DNA of 64,000 bases from Flavobacterium weaverense (GTDB taxonomy: Bacteria; Bacteroidota; Bacteroidia; Flavobacteriales; Flavobacteriaceae). Each line of letters begins with the position of its first letter. The stretch's first letter is position 1. Location: the NCBI RefSeq assembly GCF_003688495.1, contig NZ_REFH01000011.1, positions 1 through 64,000 of the forward strand, written 5' to 3'. Below are positions 45,830 through 55,221 of this stretch, in pieces. The position numbers and the translations under genes were made by a program. The notes beneath the pieces are model-generated. The model was not told the origin of the DNA and did no database searches. It saw only the letters and a program-made list of their open reading frames with translations.

Positions 45830-48742
45830 TTAAAGACAATTTCTCAAAATAGTGACAGGATGCAGCGCAGTTCTACTCGTTCCATCAAAAATTTGATGAC
45901 GACAACTTGTTCCTGCTGCGGCAATTTGGACGTTATTTTCAGTTGCTCTGATTTTAGGAAATAATGTATCTTCACCCATTTGCATACTGATTTCATAATG
46001 CTCTTTTTCGTAACCAAAAGAACCCGCCATACCACAACAACCTGAATTATAAATGGTGACTGAATTATTTTTTGGTACGTTCAACATTGCAAAAGTTGCT
46101 TCAATTGTACTCAATGACTTCTGATGACAATGTCCGTGAATTTTTATTGTTTTAGGTTGTTCAGAAAATTGACTAGGCTTAATTTTACCTGTAGTTATTT
46201 CGTTTTTAAAAAATTCTTCAATAGTAAATACATTTTTCGAAAGCTTTACTGCACGCTCTTTATCATCTGCTAATCGGATGTATTCATCTCTAAAAGTCAA
46301 TATCGCAGAAGGTTCTATTCCTATTAAAGGACAATCAGCAGTAATAAAATCTGAAAATATCCTAACATTTTTATTGGCGACAGCCTTCGCTTCTTCTAGA
46401 AATCCTTTAGAAATAAATGCTCTACCACTTTCCTCATGATCTACTAAGATAACTTCGTATCCCAAGGCAGTAAGTAATTCATACGCATCTATTCCAACAG
46501 ATACATCGTAATGATTTGTAAATTCGTCAGTAAACAGACATACTGTACCATTTACAAAAGATTCACTAGGCTCCTTATTCCAATTTTTGCCATACCATTT
46601 TCTAAATGTCTGTGGCGCTAAATGTGGTACCTGACGCAATGAAGCAATTCCCATAGTTTTTTTTACGATTGGTAAATTAACCATGAAGTTTGTCAATTTT
46701 GGAGCAACACTTCCCAATCCATTTAATTTCGCATTAAATGCAAAAGCTTTATTTCGCCATGAAAATCCATTAGCTTTTTGGTATTGATATAAAAATTCTG
46801 ATTTTAAAGCTGAAACATCGACATTACTGGGACATTCACTAGCGCAAGCTTTACAACTTACACACAGTTCAAAAACTTTGTATAATTCTTGATGATCAAA
46901 CTTATTGTCCTTTTCTGAATGGGTTAGATATTCTCTCAATGCGTTTGCCCTAGCACGCGTTGTATCTTTTTCATTGCGCGTTGCACGATAACTGGGACAC
47001 ATACTTCCTCCCGATGAAGGTAGCTTTCTACAATCTCCAGAACCGTTGCATTTCTCCGCTGCGCGTAAAATTCCCATACTATCAGAGAAATTCTGAATTG
47101 TTTTAATATCAGGTTCTTCTCTTCCTGCCTCTACTCGAAGATTGTCATCCATTTTAGACGCATTCACTATTTTACCAATGTTAAAAATCGCATTTGGATC
47201 GAAAGCCTTTTTAATGCGCTTTAATAATTCGTAGTTTTTGTCGCCTATCATAAATGGTAAAAATTCACCACGAACAATTCCGTCACCATGTTCTCCACTT
47301 AAAGAACCTCGATATTTTTTTACTAAAATTGCTACTTCAGTTGCTATATTTCTAAACTGATGTAATCCTTCTTTAGTTTTTAAATTTAAAACAGGACGTA
47401 AATGCAGTTCACCAGCACCTGCGTGCGCATAATAGATAGCACTTTGACCGTGACGCTCCATCATTGCAGAGAATTCAGCAATATAATTTGGTAAATCACT
47501 TAATTCAACTGCTGTATCTTCTATGGAATCAGCAGCTTTATTATCGCCTACGATACTTCCTAAAAGTCCAAGACCGGCTTTTCTAAGCTCATTAATTTTA
47601 TCAATATCAGCACCGTAAATCTTAGGTAATGCATAGCCAAAATTATTTGCTTCTAAATCAGCTATCAACTCGTTTGCTTGAGTTTCTGCATCTTCCATGC
47701 TATTATGTGAAGCAACCTCCAACATAATAACGGCTTTAGGATCACCCTGAATAAAGAATCGGTTTTTAGCTTGTTCTCTATTAGTTTTTGTACAATTCAA
47801 TATTGTATCATCCATCATTTCACAAGTATACAAATGATGCTTCATTGCGATTACGACAGCCTCTAAACTTTCTTGAATAGTATGAAAGTGCGCAACAACC
47901 ATTACATTACTAGTTGGAGGAAGAGTATCGACCTTTAATTTTATTTCAGTTGTAAACGCTAAAGTTCCTTCACTTCCACACAGCAGCTGTCCTAAATTTA
48001 TTGTTTTTTCAGTACCACCAAAAAGTTCCGACTTAAGCAATAAATCAACGGCATATCCTGTATTTCTCCTGTGGATTTCAGGTTTTGGAAATTCCTTTAT
48101 TATTTCTACTTGTTGTTCCGTACTTGATAATTCTTCATAAATACTCTTATAAATCGAACTCTCAAGTGAATTTCCTTTTGTTTTCTCAATGAATTCAGCA
48201 GAACTAATTTCTTTAAATATAGCTGTACTTCCATCACTTAAAATCGCTTTAAGTTCGACGACTTTATCTCTGGTAACGCCGTACCGTATTGATGTTGTAC
48301 CTGAAGAGTTATTTCCAACCATTCCACCAATCATACATCTATTTGAGGTTGATGTATTAGGGCCAAAAAATAAACCGTGTGGTTTTAAATAAATATTTAA
48401 CTCGTCCCGAATTACTCCCGGTTGTACTGTGATGGTTTTATTTTCAGCATCGAAAGAAACAATTTTTGTAAAGTGTTTAGAGACATCCACAATTATTCCA
48501 TTTCCAACGGTCTGACCTGCTAATGATGTTCCGGCTGTTCTAGGAGTAATCGAAATATTATTTTCGGTAGCAAATTGAATAATCTTTACAATATCTTCTT
48601 CCGATTTTGGAATTGCAGCAGCGACGGGAAAGATTCTGTAAGCAGAAGCGTCCGTAGAATATAAAATTTTATTTAGCTCGTCGTATAGAAGAGTTCCTTC
48701 TAATGACACCGCTAATTTTGCTAATTTATGAGATATGGACAT
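45830..48742 (-). CDS. FAD/Fe-S D-2-hydroxyacid (probable D-lactate) dehydrogenase
   Basis: This is a 970-residue fusion of a GlcD-like FAD oxidase with a GlpC-like iron-sulfur module. The N-terminal PCMH-type FAD domain (about 1-250) shows PRTAGTSLAGQ and GGMVGNNSSGTTS, and the FAD-linked oxidase C-terminal domain (about 280-530) includes AHAGAGELHLRP and GEHGDG. Two 4Fe-4S clusters follow (about 560-660, CVSCKACASECP), then CCG-type segments (HGHCHQKSL and SGCCGMAGSFG). It oxidises D-2-hydroxyacids and feeds electrons to the respiratory chain at the membrane. MurQ in this window releases D-lactate, so D-lactate is the favoured substrate. Glycolate or D-2-hydroxyglutarate (as for YdiJ) remain possible. 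Confidence 0.85.
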   Translation of the reverse strand: MSISHKLAKLAVSLEGTLLYDELNKILYSTDASAYRIFPVAAAIPKSEEDIVKIIQFATENNISITPRTAGTSLAGQTVGNGIIVDVSKHFTKIVSFDAENKTITVQPGVIRDELNIYLKPHGLFFGPNTSTSNRCMIGGMVGNNSSGTTSIRYGVTRDKVVELKAILSDGSTAIFKEISSAEFIEKTKGNSLESSIYKSIYEELSSTEQQVEIIKEFPKPEIHRRNTGYAVDLLLKSELFGGTEKTINLGQLLCGSEGTLAFTTEIKLKVDTLPPTSNVMVVAHFHTIQESLEAVVIAMKHHLYTCEMMDDTILNCTKTNREQAKNRFFIQGDPKAVIMLEVASHNSMEDAETQANELIADLEANNFGYALPKIYGADIDKINELRKAGLGLLGSIVGDNKAADSIEDTAVELSDLPNYIAEFSAMMERHGQSAIYYAHAGAGELHLRPVLNLKTKEGLHQFRNIATEVAILVKKYRGSLSGEHGDGIVRGEFLPFMIGDKNYELLKRIKKAFDPNAIFNIGKIVNASKMDDNLRVEAGREEPDIKTIQNFSDSMGILRAAEKCNGSGDCRKLPSSGGSMCPSYRATRNEKDTTRARANALREYLTHSEKDNKFDHQELYKVFELCVSCKACASECPSNVDVSALKSEFLYQYQKANGFSWRNKAFAFNAKLNGLGSVAPKLTNFMVNLPIVKKTMGIASLRQVPHLAPQTFRKWYGKNWNKEPSESFVNGTVCLFTDEFTNHYDVSVGIDAYELLTALGYEVILVDHEESGRAFISKGFLEEAKAVANKNVRIFSDFITADCPLIGIEPSAILTFRDEYIRLADDKERAVKLSKNVFTIEEFFKNEITTGKIKPSQFSEQPKTIKIHGHCHQKSLSTIEATFAMLNVPKNNSVTIYNSGCCGMAGSFGYEKEHYEISMQMGEDTLFPKIRATENNVQIAAAGTSCRHQIFDGTSRTALHPVTILRNCL

Positions 48743-48911
48743 TTACTTATTTTTCTTATTATTATTTTCACGAAAAAGTGAAATTTAATGTACTACTTTG
48801 AATTATAAATTTAGTGCTATAAATTGATTTCGCTGTCTGAATAGTTACAATTTTCACGCTATGATTTATAAATTAATTATTAGACATTTTTAGAGCTTTC
48901 AAAATGGTTAT

Positions 48912-50834
48912 TTAATAATCAAATCGCTTAAAAGCTTCAATTGCCTCATATTGAGCAAGCCCTAAATCATCATATAATTTGGCTGTGTTCTTATTTCTAT
49001 CTTCTGCACGAACCCAAAATTCTCTAGAATCATTGCCTTGAAACATAACTCTATCTTTTTGAGACTGATGGTATAAAATAGCGTGTCTTTTCATCAACAC
49101 TTCGTCAGGACTTAACGGTACCGCCATGTCTATCTCGTGGAGATCCCATTCATGCCAAGCACCTCTATACAACCATAACCAGCAATCGTCCATAAATGAC
49201 TCTTTTTTGAGTTCCTTCATTGCCGCAAATATTGCATTCAAACAAACTTCATGGGTTCCATGTGGATCTGCCAGATCACCTGCTGCAAAAACTTGATGCG
49301 GCTTTATTTTTGAAATGATCGCTGCAACGATATCAATATCCTCCTTAGCAAGTGGATTTTTTTTAATTTGTCCTGTTTCGTAAAACGGAAGATCTAGAAA
49401 ATGTGTATTTTCATCTTTCAAACCGATATATCTTGTTGCTGCGTAAGATTCACGACGTCTTATCAATCCCTTTAATTTCCTAACTTCCAATGAGTCTACT
49501 TCATTTTCACTTTTGGTATTTAAATCCGAGATAACTGATGAAAAAGTAGTACTATTTTCATTCGAAATAAAATCATTACATACTTCTGCAAATTTTAGCG
49601 CCTCGTCATCAGTTACTGCAATATTTCCAGAAGTTTGATAAACCACATGAACATCGTGACCTTGCTTAATCAATTTTGAAAAAGTTCCTCCCATCGAAAT
49701 TACGTCATCATCAGGATGCGGACTAAAAAGAATAATTCGTTTTTTAGAAGGATTAGAACGTTCTGGTCTATTACTATCGTCTGTGTTTGGTTTTCCGCCT
49801 GGCCAACCAGTGATTGTATGTTGTAAAACATTGAACATATTAATATTCAAATCGTATGCAGAACCTTCTTGGGCCAATAAGTCGGACATGCCGTTATTAT
49901 TATAATCCCGATCTGTAAGTTTAAGTATAGATTGTTTAGTTTCCTTACAAAGCCATATTATAGCTTTGCTTTTTAATTCTTGCGTCCAAATACATTCTCC
50001 CACCAACCATGGTGTTTTGAATCGTGTCAATTCTGAAGCGGCGAATTGATCTAAAACAAAAGTAGTATTATTATGATTTTGTAAGAAAGTAGCAGGAACT
50101 TCAGAAGTAATTTCGCCCTGAATTGTTCTCTTGATTATTTCGGCTTTGTTTTGTCCCCAAGCTAGTAGTAAAATGCGCTTTGATCTCAAAATTGTTGAAA
50201 CACCCATTGTGATAGCTCTTTTTGGAACATTGGCAGTTCCATTAAAAGCAGACGATGCATCAATTCTCGTAATATGATCTAAAGTTATAATTCGGGTTCC
50301 AGAATTAATATGAGAACCAGGTTCATTAAAACCTACGTGACCTGTACGACCAATTCCTAATAACTGCAAGTCTATTCCGCCAGCTTGTTTTATTTTATTA
50401 TCATAATCAATACAGTATTGATTAACTTGAGATAATAAAATTGTACCATCAGGAATGTTAATATTTTCTGGCCTTATATCCACATGATTGAACAAATGCT
50501 CCTGCATAAAATAGTGATAACTTTGGCGATTTTCCTTAGTCATCGGGTAATACTCATCTAAGTTAAACGTAATGACATTATGAAAACTAAGTCCATCCTC
50601 TTGATGCATTCTAACTAATTCCTCATAAACCTTAATTGGAGATGAACCTGTTGCAAGGCCAAGAACACATGATTCATAGCGACTTTGCTTAAAGCGAATT
50701 AATTGCGCTATTTCCTCAGCAACATATTTTGAAGCATCTGAAGCACTTTTGAAAATTACATTATGATTTTTTTCAAATCGAGTTTCTTCAAATTTACCAG
50801 GGATGTCATATTGTAATGGAGCGCTGTTTTTCAT
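48912..50834 (-). CDS. nagB: Glucosamine-6-phosphate deaminase fused to PIG-L deacetylase
   Basis: This is a 640-residue cytosolic bifunctional-looking protein. Residues about 1-270 are NagB, which converts glucosamine-6-P to fructose-6-P and ammonia, with FNLDEYYPM and GIGRTGHVGFNEPGS active-site segments. Residues about 365-640 form a PIG-L/LmbE deacetylase domain with the zinc motif PHPDDD (His373, Asp375, Asp376) and DPHGTHEV, so both sites look intact. The fusion recurs in Bacteroidota. The PIG-L half could remove the acetyl group from GlcNAc-6-P or a related sugar, replacing a separate NagA, which I do not see here. It has its own promoter and lies next to a DeoR regulator gene. Confidence 0.9.
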   Translation of the reverse strand: MKNSAPLQYDIPGKFEETRFEKNHNVIFKSASDASKYVAEEIAQLIRFKQSRYESCVLGLATGSSPIKVYEELVRMHQEDGLSFHNVITFNLDEYYPMTKENRQSYHYFMQEHLFNHVDIRPENINIPDGTILLSQVNQYCIDYDNKIKQAGGIDLQLLGIGRTGHVGFNEPGSHINSGTRIITLDHITRIDASSAFNGTANVPKRAITMGVSTILRSKRILLLAWGQNKAEIIKRTIQGEITSEVPATFLQNHNNTTFVLDQFAASELTRFKTPWLVGECIWTQELKSKAIIWLCKETKQSILKLTDRDYNNNGMSDLLAQEGSAYDLNINMFNVLQHTITGWPGGKPNTDDSNRPERSNPSKKRIILFSPHPDDDVISMGGTFSKLIKQGHDVHVVYQTSGNIAVTDDEALKFAEVCNDFISNENSTTFSSVISDLNTKSENEVDSLEVRKLKGLIRRRESYAATRYIGLKDENTHFLDLPFYETGQIKKNPLAKEDIDIVAAIISKIKPHQVFAAGDLADPHGTHEVCLNAIFAAMKELKKESFMDDCWLWLYRGAWHEWDLHEIDMAVPLSPDEVLMKRHAILYHQSQKDRVMFQGNDSREFWVRAEDRNKNTAKLYDDLGLAQYEAIEAFKRFDY

Positions 50835-50862
50835 ATTTTGTATCTAAGTTGAAATAGAATAA

Positions 50863-50942
50863 CAAATATATACAAAAAACAAAACATTTCTTTTATTTTG
50901 CGTTGTTTAACATAAATAAATATGAAAAACGCAAAATAACGC
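50863..50942 (-). promoter_or_regulatory. Promoter and upstream element of nagB
   Basis: Reading the minus strand, two GCGTT repeats with a 10-bp period (50942-50936 and 50932-50928) are followed by TTATTTATGTTAAA (50919-50906), then, 35 bases on, TATATTTG (50870-50863) as the -7 element. An inverted GCGTT lies at 50900-50904. No good -33 TTG is present, which is consistent with activation. The same element precedes susC. Confidence 0.55.
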
Positions 50943-50965
50943 ATTCTAAATACAATTGAATTTCA

Positions 50966-51715
50966 TTAAAATATAAAAACTCCTGACTTTTTATATTCTT
51001 CTAATCGCGGATCATCCGATCCTAAGTCGGTAACAATGGTATCTAACATCGTTAAATCGCATACTACATGGGGTTTTTTAGTATTCATCTTGTCAGCAGT
51101 AAACATGGCGATCACTTTATCTGAGGATTCAATCATCGCTTTTTTAACGATAGATACTTCGTATCCTTCTTCTGTGAGTCCTTGCTTTACATCTATACTA
51201 CTTACACCCATAAAGCAAATGTCAGCTTTAATTTTTGACAGAACTTGGAGCACATCCATTCCGATGGTAACCATTGCATTTTTCTGCATTTTACCACCAA
51301 TAAATATCAAGTCAATATTAGGATATTGAGAGAGTTGCATAGCAATAGGTAAACTATAAGTATAAATAGTCGCTTTTAAGGAAGGAGGGATTAATTTTGA
51401 AAAAACCATATTAGTAGTTCCACCGCTCATGATTATAACTTGACCATCGTGAAGTAAAGAAAGTGCTTTATAGCCGATCTCTTTTTTCTTTTGCTCATTA
51501 GTAATGACGATATCAAAAACACTTCTATTCTTTTCAGCAATAGGAACTGCTCCACCATACACTTTCTCAAGAAGACCTTTCTCGTGCAATTTGTTTAAAT
51601 CTCGTCTAATGGAATCTTCAGACATACATAATTCCACAGCTAAGTCAATAGTACTCACACGATGCTCCGCAACGAGTTTAGTCATTATATAATGGTGTCT
51701 TTCTGCTTTTAACAT
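50966..51715 (-). CDS. DeoR/GlpR-family transcriptional regulator
   Basis: This is a 249-residue sugar-responsive regulator. The N-terminal helix-turn-helix (about residues 5-57) contains STIDLAVELCMSEDSIRRDL, and the C-terminal DeoRC sensor domain (about 75-235) includes IIMSGGTTNMVFSKLIP, FIGGKMQKNAM and CFMGVSSIDVKQGLTEEG. The C-terminal domain resembles ribose-5-phosphate isomerase folds that bind sugar phosphates, such as GlcNAc-6-P or GlcN-6-P. It sits between nagB and the divergent susC gene, and repeated elements precede both. It most likely controls the whole locus. Whether it represses or activates is not decided by sequence. Confidence 0.9.
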   Translation of the reverse strand: MLKAERHHYIMTKLVAEHRVSTIDLAVELCMSEDSIRRDLNKLHEKGLLEKVYGGAVPIAEKNRSVFDIVITNEQKKKEIGYKALSLLHDGQVIIMSGGTTNMVFSKLIPPSLKATIYTYSLPIAMQLSQYPNIDLIFIGGKMQKNAMVTIGMDVLQVLSKIKADICFMGVSSIDVKQGLTEEGYEVSIVKKAMIESSDKVIAMFTADKMNTKKPHVVCDLTMLDTIVTDLGSDDPRLEEYKKSGVFIF

Positions 51716-51737
51716 ATTGCTATTTATAGGTAAAATG

Positions 51738-51745
51738 CAAATGTA
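51738..51745 (-). promoter_or_regulatory. -7 element of the deoR-type gene
   Basis: The minus strand reads TACATTTG, an exact TAnnTTTG match 23 bases upstream of the start codon. It lacks an obvious -33 TTG at 17-23 bp. Confidence 0.45.
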
Positions 51746-51821
51746 TTAAAATATACAATTGAAATTAAAGCGCTTACTAACTAAATTTAACAAAAGTTTT
51801 ATATATTAAAACTAATTTTTT

Positions 51822-51902
51822 GCGTTATGTTGCGTTATTTATGTTAAAAATAAAAAATATTCGAAAAATATTGCACTAATGTAATTTAAATAAATATATT
51901 TG
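51822..51902 (+). promoter_or_regulatory. Promoter and upstream element of susC
   Basis: GCGTTAT repeats at 51822-51828 and 51832-51838 (10-bp period) run into TTATTTATGTTAAA at 51835-51848. This is identical over 14 bases to the nagB upstream element and lies in the same orientation. TTG at 51871-51873 and TATATTTG at 51895-51902 (21 bp apart) form the core promoter. The 14-mer ends 46 bases before the -7 element here and 35 before it at nagB, an 11-base difference that is about one helical turn. Confidence 0.6.
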
Positions 51903-51930
51903 TATAATAACCATTAAAAAACCAATAATT

Positions 51931-54900
51931 ATGAAAAAATTATTACTGATTTCATTTTTGTTTTTTTTAGTACAAGTTACATTTGCACAAACAAAAACAA
52001 TAACTGGAACTATTAAAAACAATGCAGATGGAATCCCTATTCCAGGTGCCTCGATTCTAATTAAGGGCACTACTAAAAGCAGTGTTACTGATATGGATGG
52101 TCAATATCTAATCAATGCATCAGCAGCAGATGTACTTGTATTTAGTTATATGGGTTTTACAACTAAAGAAATGAAAGTTGGAGAACAACAAACAATTAAT
52201 GTTTCGCTTTTTGAGAGCACTTTAAACTTAGATGAAGTTGTAGTGGTTGGGTTTTCTTCGCAGAAAAAAGCAAATTTAACGGGTGCAGTTGCTAAAATCG
52301 ACGTTGAAAAGGCACTTGGAAGTAAACCAATTACCGATATAAGTAAAGGTTTACAAGGTACTACGCCGGGATTAAACATTACTTTTAATTCTGGAAACAT
52401 TGGAAAAACATCAAATATAAATATTCGTGGAGCTGGAACTATTATTAATGGTACTGCTACTGGTTCTCCATTAGTATTAGTTGACGGTGTTCCATCTGAT
52501 ATGTCATTAATTAATCCTGAAGATGTTGCTACGATGTCTGTTCTTAAGGACGCTGCTTCTGCTTCTATTTATGGAGCACGTGCTGCTTTTGGAGTAATCT
52601 TAATTACTACTAAAAATGGTAAGGACGCTAAAGGAAAAGTAAGGTTTGCATACAGCAATAATTACGGTTGGAGCAATCCTATTTCATTAATTGAGTTTAA
52701 TGACCCAACAATCGAACTTCCAGCAATGATTCAAGCGCAAGCTCGTGCAGGAAATGCAAATCCAGAATCTTTTGGAATGAACTACAAAACTTTACTTCCA
52801 GGGATAATTAACTGGCAACAAAAGTATGCAGCTACAAGAAGCAGTAACGATAAGAATATGATCTTAGGAGAAGATTTTGATGTTATTGGAGGAAAAGAAT
52901 ACTTCTACAGAGTTTGGGATCCACATAAAGAAATGCTTAAGAAAAACGCAATAACGTCATTCCATAACTTTTCAGCACAAGGATCTTTATCAGAGAAAAG
53001 TTCATTTATTGTTTCGTTAGGAGTTTCTAACCAAGAAGGGGTTATGAATATAAATACTGAAAATAATCAAAGAATTAACTTGAACATGGGTATGAGTACT
53101 CAATTATCTAGTTGGCTTTCAGGAGATTTCAAAGTATTATCTTCTATGCAAGAATATAAATCTCCTTTTAATTATTACAACAGTGGTTTAGACACTGCTG
53201 GAAATGGATATTTTGGATACTACATGCGTTGGGGTTCTTATTTCCCTTATGGTACTTATAACGGAATTTCTTTTCGTCATGCACCGGGTTACATGAATAA
53301 TGCCTCAATGAATAAAAGATTAGAGAACGATACTCGTATCAATGCGAAATTAACAGCTCAAGTTACAAAAGACTTCAATATTATTGCTGAATACAGCATT
53401 AACAACAATTTCTTTAGTAATAAATTTAATGGTGGACAAATACCTTTATGGGATTGGTGGACAAGTGCTGCAGATTTAGTTGCTGGAAAACCTACAATGA
53501 TGGAGTCTGGCAATGATTTTGTTGCTCAATCAAAATCTTCTTACACTACTAACGTTGCTAATATCTACGCAAACTATTCAAAGACTTTTAATAGTGTACA
53601 TAACTTTAAAGCATTAGGTGGTTTAAACTCAGAGTGGCAATCATTCGAAAGAACTTACGCTCGTAGAAATACTTTGCTAGATAAAAATAAACCAGAATTT
53701 AACTTAGCAATTGGTGACCAATTTACATCACCTCTTTCTTCTAATTCTTCTATTAATCCAGGATTGTCTGAATATGCAATTGCAGGTTTCTTCGGCCGTA
53801 TTAACTATGATTATGATGGAAGATACTTATTAGAATTAAATGCTCGTTATGATGGATCTTCAAAATTTCCAACGCAAGAACAGTGGGGCTTTTTCCCTTC
53901 AGCATCTGTTGGATACAGAATTTCGAATGAGAAATTTATGGAAAGTACAAGAGGCTGGTTGAATGACTTAAAAATACGTGCATCTATAGGATCTATTGGT
54001 AATCAAAATATTGCAAACAATGCATTTTTACCAGTTATGACAAGTAGTAATCCATGGTGGTTAGGAAGTGGAGCTACTATCCCACCTTCTGTATCGCTAC
54101 CAAGCAATGTGGACGCAAACTTATCATGGGAAAAAGTTACAACTCAAGATATTGGTTTAGATTTAAGAATCTACAATATGGTTGGATTAACATTTGACTA
54201 TTATCAAAGAGACACTAAAGGAGTTTTATCTCCTGGAAAAACTTTGCCAGGATCATTTGGACAATCAGCAGCAAATACAAATTCAGGAAACTTAAGAACT
54301 AGAGGTTGGGAATTAGGAATTAACTTCAACAAAGAAATCACTAAAGACATTTCTGTTTACACAGATTTAACTTTATCTGATTACACAACAGAGGTTACTG
54401 AATGGAATAACTCTTCTAGACTTTTAGGTTCATTCTACGCAGGACAAAAAATAGGCGAAATTTGGGGTTTAACTACAGATAGACTTATTCAAGCTACTGA
54501 TGTTGTAGATCAAACTGGTTCTATTGTTAACGGAATTGATTACAAAGACATTCGCTCAGGGACATTTAAATACGGTGCTGGAGATGTTATGTACAAAGAT
54601 CTAAACGGAGATGGAAAAATATCTAGAGGAAAAGGAACAGCTGATGATTCAGGTGATTTAAGTGTTATAGGTAACGCTACTCCTAAATATCAATATGGTA
54701 TTCGTCTTGGTGGAAATGTATATGGTTTTGATATCGATGCGTTTTTTCAAGGAGTTGGTGAGCGTCAATACTGGGCTACTTCAGATCTAGTTTTACCATT
54801 CTATAGTAGAACTGATGCAATGTATGCGAACATGAATGACTACTGGACACCAGATAACACAAATGCTTATTATCCTAATCCGTTCCCTAAACATGATGCA

Positions 54901-55197
54901 AATGCTTTTGGGGGTTATGCTCCAGGATCAAATAACTTCGTGTCACAGTCTAGATATTTATTAAATATGTCATACTTAAGATTAAAAAGCGTAACAGTAG
55001 GATATACTTTACCTAAAAGCTTAAGTAAAAGAATTGGTGTTGATAAGATCAGACCTTACGTTTCTGGTTTAAACCTATTGACTTTTAAAGACAGTAATTT
55101 ACCTGTGGATCCAGAAATCAATGATTCTGAGGCGACTTGGGGAAGAACATTCCCTTATTCTAAAACATGGTCTATGGGTATTCAACTTGCATTTTAA
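51931..55197 (+). CDS. SusC/RagA-type TonB-dependent outer-membrane transporter
   Basis: This is a 1088-residue outer-membrane barrel that imports oligosaccharides with its SusD partner, powered by TonB. The signal peptide ends at VTFAQTK. A carboxypeptidase-regulatory-like domain (about 22-95, GASILIKGTTKSSVTDMDGQ) precedes the TonB plug (about 105-230, LVLVDGVPSDMSLINPEDV), and the barrel carries typical features such as KDLNGDGKISRG, a calcium-site-like loop. The C-terminal strand ends GIQLAF, with the usual aromatic last residue. The gene order susC-susD-namZ-murQ points to murein-derived fragments as cargo, although SusC specificity cannot be read from sequence. Confidence 0.93.
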   Translation: MKKLLLISFLFFLVQVTFAQTKTITGTIKNNADGIPIPGASILIKGTTKSSVTDMDGQYLINASAADVLVFSYMGFTTKEMKVGEQQTINVSLFESTLNLDEVVVVGFSSQKKANLTGAVAKIDVEKALGSKPITDISKGLQGTTPGLNITFNSGNIGKTSNINIRGAGTIINGTATGSPLVLVDGVPSDMSLINPEDVATMSVLKDAASASIYGARAAFGVILITTKNGKDAKGKVRFAYSNNYGWSNPISLIEFNDPTIELPAMIQAQARAGNANPESFGMNYKTLLPGIINWQQKYAATRSSNDKNMILGEDFDVIGGKEYFYRVWDPHKEMLKKNAITSFHNFSAQGSLSEKSSFIVSLGVSNQEGVMNINTENNQRINLNMGMSTQLSSWLSGDFKVLSSMQEYKSPFNYYNSGLDTAGNGYFGYYMRWGSYFPYGTYNGISFRHAPGYMNNASMNKRLENDTRINAKLTAQVTKDFNIIAEYSINNNFFSNKFNGGQIPLWDWWTSAADLVAGKPTMMESGNDFVAQSKSSYTTNVANIYANYSKTFNSVHNFKALGGLNSEWQSFERTYARRNTLLDKNKPEFNLAIGDQFTSPLSSNSSINPGLSEYAIAGFFGRINYDYDGRYLLELNARYDGSSKFPTQEQWGFFPSASVGYRISNEKFMESTRGWLNDLKIRASIGSIGNQNIANNAFLPVMTSSNPWWLGSGATIPPSVSLPSNVDANLSWEKVTTQDIGLDLRIYNMVGLTFDYYQRDTKGVLSPGKTLPGSFGQSAANTNSGNLRTRGWELGINFNKEITKDISVYTDLTLSDYTTEVTEWNNSSRLLGSFYAGQKIGEIWGLTTDRLIQATDVVDQTGSIVNGIDYKDIRSGTFKYGAGDVMYKDLNGDGKISRGKGTADDSGDLSVIGNATPKYQYGIRLGGNVYGFDIDAFFQGVGERQYWATSDLVLPFYSRTDAMYANMNDYWTPDNTNAYYPNPFPKHDANAFGGYAPGSNNFVSQSRYLLNMSYLRLKSVTVGYTLPKSLSKRIGVDKIRPYVSGLNLLTFKDSNLPVDPEINDSEATWGRTFPYSKTWSMGIQLAF

Positions 55198-55221
55198 AAA
55201 ATAAATTAAAAATTAAAGAAA

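Noticed and set aside
48760..48790. TTTCAC/GTGAAA hairpin between nagB and the dehydrogenase gene
   Set aside because: A stem of six base pairs without a T run in either direction is too weak to call a terminator, and no second copy supports an operator.
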